This document shows, in pieces, positions 1-6,605 of a DNA stretch of 6,689 nucleotides. Origin of the DNA: Chthoniobacterales bacterium (lineage in GTDB: Bacteria > Verrucomicrobiota > Verrucomicrobiia > Chthoniobacterales > UBA10450); NCBI GenBank assembly GCA_013695925.1, contig JACCZO010000341.1:1-6689 (forward strand). The letters are read 5' to 3'. Both the position numbers and the translations under genes were made by a program. Position 1 is the stretch's first letter, and every line of letters starts with the position of its first letter. The notes beneath the pieces are model-generated. The model made no database searches. It was not told the DNA's origin and saw only the letters and a program-made list of their open reading frames with translations.

Positions 1-61
1 TAAAAAGTCTAAAGTAGAAAAGGCAAACCCAGTGGACTCGGGGGCTTGCACATCTGGGACA

Positions 62-691
62 ATGACAGTGAGATATAAGGAATACGGATTCCAGGACGCC
101 GCCGCCTCGCACATGCACCGGCATTTCCTGCCGCAGGTGCTCAAGTTCGCCGAGCCGCTTAAACCCGGCACGCGTGTTCTCGATGTGGGATGCGGGAACG
201 GCTTCACCTGCGGCGAATTTCTGCGGCGCGGCTGTGTGGTGGTCGGGATTGACCTGAGCGAGCAAGGCATTGCTCTCGCGCGTCAGAATTATCCGGAAGG
301 GAGATTCGAAGTGATCGCCGCCGATCAAGGCATCCTGTCGAACCTTGTCGAGGAGCCGTTTGATATCGTCGTGAGCACAGAGGTCGTGGAGCATTTGTAT
401 GCGCCGCGCGAATGGGCGAGGGGATGTTTCGCCGCGCTGAAGTCAGGCGGGATATTCATCTGCACCACGCCCTACCACGGCTACCTGAAGAATTTAATGA
501 TCTCGCTTGCGGGCGGCTGGGACAATCATGCCAATCCGCTTTGGGACGGCGGCCACATCAAACTCTGGAGCCGGAGAACCCTGGCGCGGCTCTTGGACGA
601 AGCCGGATTTTTGAATCTGAAAATGACGGGAGTGGGCCGCTTCCCGGGTTTCCGGATGACGATGGTGTTTAGGGGCGAGAGAGCGAAATGA
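62..691 (+). CDS. Class I SAM-dependent methyltransferase of a glycan cluster
   Basis: This protein probably transfers a methyl group from S-adenosylmethionine to a sugar or lipid-linked glycan intermediate in the cytoplasm; the substrate cannot be read from sequence. With the ATG at 62 it has 209 residues, a normal length for a stand-alone UbiG/Methyltransf_11-type enzyme. The SAM-binding motif I, VLDVGCGNG, lies at about residues 39-47, the acidic end of strand 2 (GID) at 62-64, and the motif II region FDIVVSTEVVEH at 100-111. The C-terminal part (HIKLWS, then LARLLDEAGF) is typical of the family. The start is uncertain. The frame is open to the left edge, GTG 32 has AAAAGG eight bases upstream, and GTG 68 has GGGA eight bases upstream. 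I chose ATG 62 because recalled homologues begin just before RYKEYGF. The stop TGA (689-691) overlaps the flippase ATG in an ATGA, suggesting translational coupling. No hydrophobic segment or signal peptide is seen. Confidence 0.88.
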   Translation: MTVRYKEYGFQDAAASHMHRHFLPQVLKFAEPLKPGTRVLDVGCGNGFTCGEFLRRGCVVVGIDLSEQGIALARQNYPEGRFEVIAADQGILSNLVEEPFDIVVSTEVVEHLYAPREWARGCFAALKSGGIFICTTPYHGYLKNLMISLAGGWDNHANPLWDGGHIKLWSRRTLARLLDEAGFLNLKMTGVGRFPGFRMTMVFRGERAK

Positions 692-2077
692 GCTCGCTGC
701 CGAAGCCAACAGTTGCCGACGCCGACGGCTCGGTTGCCGAACAGCCGATCGCGCTTGCGCGGCGTCCCATTAGTTCGCGCGACTTCGTCAACACGTTTGC
801 GACGAACGTCACCATTCAAGCGTGCACGATCGTGCAGGGTATTCTTCTCGCCCGCGCGCTCGGCGTGCGTGGCCGAGGCGAATTCGCCGCGGCGATTTTG
901 TGGCCAATGTTCTTCGCCGGGATCTGCGGTTTCGGAACCCAGGTCGCCGTGGCCCGGCGCAGCGCGAAGTCACACGACCCTGCGGGCCTGGCCCGCACAG
1001 CCGCCACGCTCGCTCTGCTGACCGGCACCATTGGCTCAGTCTTGTGTTGGTTTCTTCTGCCGCTTCTGATGCCCGCAGATGCGGGGGGCGCGCTCACTGC
1101 GGCGCGCTGGTTTGTGCCGTTTGTGATCTTCAACCATCTCGCGCTTGTCCTCATGGCGGTCGATCAAGGATCAGGCCGGTTCAATCGTTACAACTGGACT
1201 CGGTTGATCGTGAGCCCGCTGTTTCTGACCGGCGTCGTTCTTCTCTGGGCGCTTTCGGTCTCTGCAGCTTTTTGGTACGTCATTGCGTTGCTGGTGGCGA
1301 ACGCTGGTATTGCCGTCATCCGTTTGATTCTAGCTATGCGCCAACCGACGACGCGCGCAGAACATGTCGGGCCAACTCGCCTCCTGCGTGAAGCGCTTCC
1401 GTTCGGGATTGCCGGGATGCTTGGGCCGCTCTTCCAGCAAGCGGACAAAGCCCTTCTGCTCTTCCTGCTCGGAACCGAAAAGCTTGGCATTTACGCGGTC
1501 GCGCTCACCGTGAGCATGGCGGTTCGCGACCCTGCCGGCGGCGGCAGGTCCGCCCGTTTTTGGCATCGCTGCGCAGGACGAATCCGCCGTCGGCAACGCG
1601 CGCGTTGCACGCACGTTCCGTATGACCGCCTGGCTGTGGATCGTTGCTGGGGCCGCTCTTGCCGTCGTCGTGCCGTGGCTGTTGCCGATTGTCTACGGCC
1701 GCGCTTTTTCAGAGGCAATCCTGCCGGCGATATGCCTCATACCCGCCGCTGCCTTTGCCGGACAGGCGTCAATCCTGGAAGAATCGCTTCGGGCCCGAGG
1801 CCTCGCATTTGTGGGAGTTGCGGGGCGGATCGCTGGCTTAGCGGCAATGCTGGCGATGGCCTTATTGTTGACGCCGCGTTGGGGAACAATGGGCATCGTC
1901 ACAGCCTGCAACGCGGCTCAGGCTGCGGTACTCGCCACCATGATTTGGATATTCCGCGACCGGGTTGCGGAGACGGGGGCGGTCCCGTTGTTTCCGCGAA
2001 TCGCCGATCTCCTGGAAGTTGCAATACGCTCCGTGCGACTCGTTCCGATCCCGGCGGCTAACACCAAAGCGTTGTGA
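688..2077 (+). pseudogene. Frameshifted Wzx/MATE-like polysaccharide flippase
   Basis: The product would be an inner-membrane flippase moving lipid-linked glycan to the periplasmic face. The first frame (688-1530) gives an N-terminal cytoplasmic stretch and then a chain of hydrophobic helices from about residue 38. It includes LLARALGVRGRGEFAAAILWP (residues 53-73, a loop typical of the oligosaccharide flippase family) and the amphipathic segment near FQQADKALLL. At D281 the meaningful frame changes. From about 1531 the homologous protein continues in the next frame (LPAAAGPPVFGIAAQDESAV), with more hydrophobic helices to the TGA at 2075-2077. Removing one C from the CCC at 1530-1532 restores a continuous protein of about 462 residues, the usual family length. 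As it stands, the original frame runs out of register to TAA 2059-2061 and would make a 457-residue chimera with an Arg/Gly-rich, non-membrane tail. An AG-rich stretch (GGGGCGAGAGAG, 672-683) precedes ATG 688. A sequencing or assembly error is possible, so the gene may be intact in the organism. Confidence 0.85.
1530..1532 (+). other. Apparent +1 base frameshift site in the flippase
   Basis: The run CCC lies inside the codons for R-D-L-P-A if one C is removed. Upstream, the flippase reads correctly in the frame of ATG 688. Downstream, hydrophobic helices and the gene's natural stop overlapping the next start are in the following frame. The run is too short to be a typical slippery or phase-variation tract. 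Confidence 0.75.
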
Positions 2078-2439
2078 AATTTGTCGTAGCACAGATTGGC
2101 GCGAGACGTGGATACGCCGTGCCGGCAATCCTAGAGAGCGCTGGCATGCTCGAACGCTTTTACACAGATATCGCCGGAAACGTTGGCGCGGGTCGGGCGC
2201 TCGCCTGCGGAAGTTTCCTGCCTCTGATTGGAAAGAAGCTCTCCCGATTGGCAAACCGCCGCATCCCTTTCAACATTAGGAACAAGACAGGCACGTTTGC
2301 AATACCGCTCGTATGTCACGGGGTCCGGCAATTGTGGACCGGCAGCAATGGGGCCATTAACCGGAGCTATGGGCGCGAATTCGGCGAGGCCATAATTCGC
2401 GCAGGGTTCGGTGAAGCGACGCACGTGTTCACAATGTTG

Positions 2440-2453
2440 GGTGAGGGTGGGAG
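2440..2453 (+). other. Deletion junction in the GT4 gene
   Basis: Frame one gives G-E-G-G at 2440-2451. In another frame, TGG at 2448-2450 starts W-E-P-E-M-P, a motif that family members carry some 40 residues further on. The two halves therefore meet within the G-rich GGGTGAGGGTGGGAG, where a short GGTGG/GGGTGG homology could have served the deletion. The junction position is seen directly; the size of the missing piece is recalled from family members. Confidence 0.65.
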
Positions 2454-2459
2454 CCCGAA

Positions 2460-3170
2460 ATGCCGGAGTCTGAGACACTTCAATTAGAGCAATACGCACG
2501 AGATAATCTCTTGAGGTACACAGACTATTTTATTTGCCCCTCCGAATTGGCCCAAGAAGACCTCACCTTGTCTTGGGGAGTGGATCGGCGAAAGACAGCG
2601 ATAGTGCCCTACGGCGTTGATCCTCGTTGGTTGCAGCTTCAAACCCGGCCATGCCGGGGCCGCGTTTTCTTCGCGGGAACCGTCGAACTACGCAAAGGCA
2701 TTCACTACTTGGCCATGTCGGCGGACAAACTAGCGACTCGCGGCCACAACTACACGTTCCGTGTTGCTGGGAACATTACCCCATCCGTTCAGCGCCAGCC
2801 TGTCTGTCGCCACCTGACGTTTCTTGGGCGCCTGCCCCGCCTGCAACTCGAGAAAGAGTTTTCCACAGCGGACATTTTTGTCTTGCCGTCACTATCTGAA
2901 ACTGGACCGGAAGTGAATTATGAGGCGCTTGCATGTGGGATACCGGTCGTGACGACACCGGAAGCGCGAGCGATTGTACGCAACGGCGTAGACGGCCTGA
3001 TCGTGCCATCCCGCGATCCTGATGCGCTCGCCGACGCAATCAGCCAGATCATCGAGGATCGAGAGAAGCGCGATCGCATGAGCAGAGCGGCCCGCGGGCG
3101 CGCCCGAGATTACACTTGGGAGCGATACGGCGAACGGTTGATTACAGCGCTGCGCACGTTCCAAAGCTAA
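2460..3170 (+). CDS. C-terminal domain of the broken GT4 glycosyltransferase, possibly translated alone
   Basis: This 236-residue reading frame is the surviving 3' part of the gene beginning at 2074. It carries the GT-B donor domain: YFICPSE at residues 23-29, VPYGVDPRWL at 49-58, FAGTVELRKG with the donor-site R78-K79-G80, and an E-x7-E pair at E147 and E155 in SLSETGPEVNYEALACG. The C-terminal helix region (DREKRDRMSRAARGRARDYTW) is normal. By chance or selection, the purine-rich GAGGGTGGGAG at 2443-2453 stands six bases before ATG 2460, so a ribosome could start here. The protein would lack the whole acceptor domain, and a catalytic role is doubtful. It is best read as the remainder of a pseudogene, although automated annotation would probably call it a gene. 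Confidence 0.6.
   Translation: MPESETLQLEQYARDNLLRYTDYFICPSELAQEDLTLSWGVDRRKTAIVPYGVDPRWLQLQTRPCRGRVFFAGTVELRKGIHYLAMSADKLATRGHNYTFRVAGNITPSVQRQPVCRHLTFLGRLPRLQLEKEFSTADIFVLPSLSETGPEVNYEALACGIPVVTTPEARAIVRNGVDGLIVPSRDPDALADAISQIIEDREKRDRMSRAARGRARDYTWERYGERLITALRTFQS
2868..3170 (+). repeat. Diverged direct repeat, copy 1 (GT4 C-terminal module)
   Basis: This is the 3' end of the GT4 gene. It is repeated in diverged form at 3197-3496, in the same orientation and ending in its own stop codon. The protein identity of about 60% shows an old paralogy and not a recent tandem duplication. Confidence 0.75.
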
Positions 3171-3196
3171 TATTAGAAACCGGTCGACGGCAGCAG

Positions 3197-3496
3197 GCGA
3201 ATGTTTTTGTGCTTCCATCTTTGGCCGAAGGGTCGGCGGAAGTGACGTACGAGGCCCTTGCCGCCGGCATTCCAACCATTACGACGCCAGCTGCTGGTTC
3301 CATTGTCAGAGATGGCGTCGACGGTCGAATCATCCCCGAGCGGGATTCCAATGCTTTAGCCGCCGCCATCCTTGAGATCGTCGAAGACCGGAAAAAGCGC
3401 GAGCGAATGAGCCACGCGGCCCGCGAACGGGCGCGTGAATTCACATTGGAGAAATATGGCGAGCGCTTGGTCGGTGCGTTCCGCGCTATGGTCTAG
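3197..3496 (+). pseudogene. Orphan C-terminal fragment of a second GT4 glycosyltransferase
   Basis: This stretch encodes ANVFVLPSLAEGSAEV to FRAMV and stops at TAG 3494-3496. By hand alignment about 60% of its 99 residues match the last 100 residues of the preceding GT4 gene (2868-3170). It retains the E-x7-E motif and the EDRKKRERMSHAARERAREFTLEKYGERL tail helix region. Nothing upstream resembles the rest of a glycosyltransferase: the frame runs back into the preceding gene, out of register with it, with a TTG at 3116 as the only distant start. It has about a fifth to a quarter of a normal GT4 enzyme and cannot bind an acceptor. The sequence between TAA 3168-3170 and about 3190 has no recognisable origin. 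I read it as the 3' end of a lost tandem paralogue. The next gene starts two bases after its stop. Confidence 0.82.
3197..3496 (+). repeat. Diverged direct repeat, copy 2 (GT4 C-terminal module)
   Basis: This is the second copy of the module at 2868-3170. Collinear blocks include VLPSL, YEALA, GIP, TTP, IVR, GVDG and YGERL. The copy begins abruptly at about 3190-3197 with no matching upstream domain. Confidence 0.75.
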
Positions 3497-3498
3497 CG

Positions 3499-5352
3499 AT
3501 GAATTATTCACGCGATGCGAAGTGCTCCGTCATGATCACGACGCGGAATAGACGCGATGACCTTCGGCAGACGCTGACGGCGCTTGGGCAATTGACCAGC
3601 AAGCCAGATGAAATCCTGATCTGTGCTGACGGCTGTTCTGACGGCACTGTCGAGCTGGTGCGCGAGCGATTCGCACACTGCCGGTTGATAGAGAACGACG
3701 TCCCCAGAGGCTCGGTGTTTTCTCGTGACCGGCTCCTGCGCGCCGCGACAGGAGACATTGTCATCTCCCTCGACGACGACAGCTATCCGGTCGATCGCGA
3801 TTTCTTGGAGCGTGTCAAGCAGCTGTTCAACGCAAACCCCGACGTGGCCGTCTTTAGTTTTCCGGAGGTCCGCGATGAGCGAACGGTGTTTTCTCCGGTG
3901 CAACGTCGAGCTGTGTCTGCTTACGCTAACTGCGCCGCCGCCATGCGGCGCGATGTCTATCTCCGTTCCTCGGGGTTTCCGCTGTTCTTTGAGCACATGT
4001 ATGAGGAGCCGGATTATGCTTTGCAGTGCTATTCGCTCGGTTTTGTGGTGCAGTTTGAGCCGAGCCTACCAGTCCGCCATCATGTCTCTCCCGTGCAGCG
4101 AAATCTGCTTAGACGCCATCATCAAAATGCTCGGAACGAACTCTGGAGTGTCCTGCTGCGCTGTCCGTTCCCGCAGGTCGTAGGCGTAGCGGGTTTCCGG
4201 CTCTGGCGGCAATTTCGGCACGCTTGCTTGAAAGGCGTGTGGTGGATTGTGAAAGAGCCCCTGTGGTGGTGGTCAGCGTTGCTCGGGCTGCCTATCTGCT
4301 TCAGATCACGCAAAGCGATCCCGTGGTCCATCTACAGTCGGTGGATGCGAATGCCGCGCGAGCCCGCTCAGGCTCCGCTCGCCAGCGGCGAATTGGCAGC
4401 AGTTACCTGCGCCGTCGTCATAACATCCTTCAATCGTCGTGCCGAACTCGAATACACTTGTGCGCAGCTGCAACATCTTAGTCCGCCGCCGGACGAGGTG
4501 ATCATTTGCTTGGACGAATCGACCGACGAGTCACGTGTCACGCTCGCGCAGCGGTTCCCCGAGTTCACTGTGTTCGAGAACCCCACCCGCCAGGGTTCCA
4601 TACCGTCTCGCGACACCGCGTTCCGTCGCGTCAAGAGTGATTTGATTCTGACGCTCGATGATGACAGCTATCCCATTGCTTCGGACTTCATCGCGAGAGC
4701 GAAAGCAGTGGTTCGCAGTCATCCCGAAGCCGGCGCATTCACTTTTCCAGAGATCCGAAATGGCGGGCGCCCTGCCAATGCCATGCTTGGCACCGACTCC
4801 CCCGCGCACTATGTGCGAGACTTCCCCAATTGCGCCGGCATCATTCGCCGCTCGCTCTACGGAACCGTCGCCAAATACCCACGATTTTTTAGCCACGCCT
4901 ACGGGGAGCCCGATCTTTGTCTCCAACTCTATACCGCTGGCTACGCGGTGTGGTTTGAGCCGTCGCTGCCAATCCGGCACCACTTCACGGCGAACCAGCG
5001 GAATATGCTTCGTCGCCATCAGCTGAATGCGCGGAACGAACTCTGGAGCGTGTTCCTGCGGTGTCCTTCTCCATACCTATTTGCAATCGCGGTTCTTCGC
5101 ATCGTTCGGCAGTTTGTATTTGCTTTCAGCCGAGGCTGGCGTTGGTGGATTCGGGAGCCAAGCTGGTGGCTGGACGCAATCCGAGGCTTACCTCGGTGCC
5201 TAGCCCAGAGAAAGCCGGTGGACTGGAAAACATACTACCAATGGCTGCGACTAGGCCGGAATTCAGTCATAGGTTATGGTGCCCTACTTGGGAAGTTCCC
5301 CCGAATCGGGCGTCCGGTTCTTCCTCAGTTTCAGCGTGAGAACTCTGCATAG
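3499..5352 (+). CDS. Bifunctional-looking protein with two tandem GT2 glycosyltransferase domains
   Basis: The 617-residue protein holds two full GT-A (family GT2) domains, each expected to transfer a sugar from a nucleotide-sugar in the cytoplasm. Domain 1 spans about residues 9-285: VMITTRNRRDDL, CADGCSDGT at 42-50, the metal-binding LDDDSYP with D92-D94, and the putative catalytic-base region EEPD at 169-172. Domain 2 spans about 304-585: VVITSFNRRAEL, LDESTDES, LDDDSYP with D387-D389, and GEPD at 469-472. Both share FEPSLP, IRHH or VRHH, LRRH, NARNELWSV and a Trp-rich tail (WWIVKEPLWWW and WWIREPSWW). Roughly half the positions match between domains, and both keep the catalytic acids, so both may be active. 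A short linker (about 286-303, rich in Pro and Ala) joins them, and a 32-residue tail follows domain 2. Recalled relatives usually have one domain of about 300 residues, so this looks like tandem duplication and fusion. ATG 3499 begins two bases after the preceding stop; no strong ribosome site is visible. The Trp-rich tails may contact the membrane, but I see no clear transmembrane helix. Confidence 0.9.
   Translation: MNYSRDAKCSVMITTRNRRDDLRQTLTALGQLTSKPDEILICADGCSDGTVELVRERFAHCRLIENDVPRGSVFSRDRLLRAATGDIVISLDDDSYPVDRDFLERVKQLFNANPDVAVFSFPEVRDERTVFSPVQRRAVSAYANCAAAMRRDVYLRSSGFPLFFEHMYEEPDYALQCYSLGFVVQFEPSLPVRHHVSPVQRNLLRRHHQNARNELWSVLLRCPFPQVVGVAGFRLWRQFRHACLKGVWWIVKEPLWWWSALLGLPICFRSRKAIPWSIYSRWMRMPREPAQAPLASGELAAVTCAVVITSFNRRAELEYTCAQLQHLSPPPDEVIICLDESTDESRVTLAQRFPEFTVFENPTRQGSIPSRDTAFRRVKSDLILTLDDDSYPIASDFIARAKAVVRSHPEAGAFTFPEIRNGGRPANAMLGTDSPAHYVRDFPNCAGIIRRSLYGTVAKYPRFFSHAYGEPDLCLQLYTAGYAVWFEPSLPIRHHFTANQRNMLRRHQLNARNELWSVFLRCPSPYLFAIAVLRIVRQFVFAFSRGWRWWIREPSWWLDAIRGLPRCLAQRKPVDWKTYYQWLRLGRNSVIGYGALLGKFPRIGRPVLPQFQRENSA
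3523..4353 (+). repeat. GT2 domain 1 of the tandem pair
   Basis: This is the first unit of the internal duplication in the 617-residue protein. The DDD codons are at 3772-3780. A 17-base exact match to domain 2 (CGGAACGAACTCTGGAG) lies at 4132-4148, exactly 900 bases before its partner. Confidence 0.85.
4408..5253 (+). repeat. GT2 domain 2 of the tandem pair
   Basis: This is the second unit of the internal duplication. The DDD codons are at 4657-4665 and the 17-base match to domain 1 at 5032-5048. The DDD motifs are 295 residues apart and the EPD motifs 300, so domain 2 has gained a few residues (around GGRPANAMLGTDSP) relative to domain 1. Confidence 0.85.
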
Positions 5353-5387
5353 TACGATTTCGTCCCTCAGTTTCGTGCGTTAGACAA

Positions 5388-5563
5388 ATGCGGTTTCACC
5401 TCCTCCTGCCTGTCCGTGACGAGGCGGATATTGTTGGCCAAGGCCTTGCCAATTGCTGGAATGGGCGGATGCCGTGTACGTGTTCGATACCGGCAGCGTG
5501 GATGAGACGTGGCAGATCATGCAGGACTTCGCCGGTCGCAACGAGCGATCCGTTTTCGTGAGA
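5388..5563 (+). repeat. Direct repeat flanking the FkbM gene, left copy
   Basis: This DNA matches 6426-6605 collinearly in the same orientation with one missing base. The strongest block is a 21-base exact identity at 5483-5503, encoding FDTGSVD. Confidence 0.75.
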
Positions 5564-5566
5564 TAA
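5388..5566 (+). pseudogene. N-terminal remnant of a GT2 glycosyltransferase, frameshifted
   Basis: ATG 5388 opens MRFHLLLPVRDEADIVGQ, nearly identical to MRFHCLLPVRDEADVVAQ of the gene at 6426. After W24 (5457-5459) the match continues only in another frame, as WADAVYVFDTGSVDETWQ. The alignment with 6426 is collinear if one base is missing near 5460-5461. The corrected frame stops at TAA 5564-5566 after about 60 residues, where the paralogue continues (its next residues are KEP). Only the nucleotide-binding start of a GT-A domain is left; the metal-binding DxD and catalytic parts are absent. The remnant ends eight bases before the start I chose for the FkbM gene, so its 3' part was probably replaced or deleted there. 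The 35 bases before it (5353-5387) hold nothing I can identify. Confidence 0.82.
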
Positions 5567-5574
5567 GTCGAGGC

Positions 5575-6426
5575 GTGTCTCTCATTCACACTCTTCGGAA
5601 CGCGTTGCGTTTGGTGTCATCCCCGGCCATGTGCTGGCATTATGGTCATTGGCTGTTCGCGCGGATGTTCCTGCGCCGCTCGCCGGTAATTCGCGTGCGC
5701 GATCAGATCCGCGTCGGAGAGTTCGCGTCATTCTCCGAGTATTGGTTTCGGCGGCATGGTCTTGATCGCGAAGATCTTCGTGTGATCGAGTTCGCCAGGC
5801 GATTTCTTCCACCTTGCTCAGTTGTTGCTGATGTAGGTGCAAATCTCGGGTTCTTCACGCTTGCGCTCGCCGGCGCCGGCTTCGAGGAAGTACATGCTTT
5901 CGAGCCCACGCCCGACACATGCGAGCGCCTGCGCGCCAATGTGCGGCGCAATGCCGGGTTCGCGAAGCGGGTTGTTGTAGTTGATCACGCGGTGGGCGCG
6001 ATCGACGGTGATGTGATCATTGTGGTCCAGGCCGGATCGCCCGGTCAGAACAGAATCGCTTGTGCTGCTGACGACGTCCCAGCAAACCGGCGTTTGGTGC
6101 GCCGCCAGGTCAGGCTAGACACCTACTTCGCCAGTTCGAGCAAACCAGCTTTCCTCAAGGTTGACGTCGAAGGATTCGAGACGGAGGTCCTGCGCGGGGC
6201 AACAAGATTGCTACGGAGCGGTGCAATTCAATTCATCTATGCCGAAATCATCGAGCAGGCGTTGCTTGAAGCCGGCAGCAGCGTTGCCGAGATCGACGAA
6301 TTGCTGCGCGAGTTTGGCTTTCAGCCGGTGATCTTCAGCGCTGACACAATTTCTCCAGTTCCGCTCTCCAAAGCGATTTCCTGGGCTGGTGAGCGTCGCA
6401 ACGTTCTCTTCCATTCCTGCCGTTGA
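5575..6426 (+). CDS. FkbM-family SAM-dependent methyltransferase
   Basis: FkbM-family enzymes O-methylate hydroxyl groups, in glycan clusters usually on sugars; the exact target is unknown. From GTG 5575 the protein has 283 residues, normal for the family. The SAM-binding motif VADVGANLGFFTLALAGAG is at about residues 84-102, followed by the acidic strand end HAFEPTPDTCERLRANV at 107-123. The family hallmark FLKVDVEGFETEVLRGA lies at about 193-209, and IYAEI near 221-225 follows it as expected. Start choice: the frame is open back to GTG 5509, but those 22 residues lie on top of the GT2 remnant and look like an out-of-frame shadow of it. ATG 5629 is a shorter alternative. No strong ribosome site precedes 5575 (GAGG sits only one base away), so the start is uncertain. 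The stop TGA 6424-6426 shares its last base with the ATG of the next gene, implying translational coupling. Confidence 0.9.
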   Translation: MSLIHTLRNALRLVSSPAMCWHYGHWLFARMFLRRSPVIRVRDQIRVGEFASFSEYWFRRHGLDREDLRVIEFARRFLPPCSVVADVGANLGFFTLALAGAGFEEVHAFEPTPDTCERLRANVRRNAGFAKRVVVVDHAVGAIDGDVIIVVQAGSPGQNRIACAADDVPANRRLVRRQVRLDTYFASSSKPAFLKVDVEGFETEVLRGATRLLRSGAIQFIYAEIIEQALLEAGSSVAEIDELLREFGFQPVIFSADTISPVPLSKAISWAGERRNVLFHSCR

Positions 6427-6605
6427 TGCGATTTCACTGCCTCCTTCCAGTTCGAGACGAAGCCGACGTTGTCGCGCAATGCCTCACTGCGCTACTGGCG
6501 TGGTCCGATTCGATCTACGTCTTCGATACCGGCAGCGTGGATCACACGTGGGAGATTGTTCAAGACTTTGCTGCCCGGGACAAGGGTGTGATCCCGTTGC
6601 GCAAG
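6426..6605 (+). repeat. Direct repeat flanking the FkbM gene, right copy
   Basis: This is the right copy of the GT2 5' segment at 5388-5563, with the 21-base identity at 6522-6542, 1039 bases from its partner. The two copies bracket the FkbM gene, so recombination between them would remove that gene. Confidence 0.75.

Larger units (their letters stand above)
2074..3170 (+). pseudogene. GT4-type glycosyltransferase with internal deletion and frameshift
   Basis: The intact enzyme would transfer a sugar from a nucleotide-sugar to the growing glycan in the cytoplasm, with a GT-B fold. The N-terminal part (GTG 2074, MKFVVAQIGARRGYAVPAIL) reads well to GFGEATHVFTMLGEGG, ending near 2451, then meets a stop at 2485-2487. 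The rest of the enzyme resumes in another frame with WEPEMPESETLQ from 2448, then YFICPSE, VPYGVD, the RKG loop and the E-x7-E donor-binding motif, to TAA 3168-3170. In recalled homologues roughly 35-45 residues lie between the GEGG and WEP segments and are missing here. A deletion that also lost the frame is therefore more likely than a one-base error. The start GTG overlaps the flippase stop as GTGA. Similarity of the 3' third to the fragment at 3197-3496 points to a former tandem pair. The missing stretch is part of the N-terminal Rossmann domain, so activity is unlikely. Confidence 0.8.

Noticed and set aside
1..61. AT-rich leader as a promoter region
   Set aside because: The first 30 bases are AT-rich compared with the rest, but I see no well-spaced -35/-10 pair, and the methyltransferase frame is open to the edge. 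Too little sequence to call.
1530..1532. Programmed ribosomal frameshift or phase-variable tract in the flippase
   Set aside because: There is only a three-base C run, with no slippery heptamer or long homopolymer. A mutation or sequencing error is simpler.
1533..2061. Continuation of the 688 frame as a 457-residue flippase
   Set aside because: After D281 this frame is Arg/Gly/Cys-rich and not hydrophobic, while the neighbouring frame carries clear membrane helices. The long open stretch is a by-product of GC-rich DNA.
3116..3196. A start at TTG 3116 for the orphan GT4 fragment
   Set aside because: These codons overlap the preceding gene out of register, and the peptide has no similarity to a glycosyltransferase until about 3190.
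3504..5019. Long open frames on the minus strand opposite the double GT2 gene
   Set aside because: They lack recognisable motifs, are Arg/Ser-rich and mirror the codon pattern of the + strand gene, so they are shadows.
5353..5387. Terminator or regulatory site in the gap after the double GT2 gene
   Set aside because: No GC-rich hairpin followed by T residues is visible. A 10-base direct repeat (CCTCAGTTTC at 5323-5332 and 5365-5374) is short enough to be chance.
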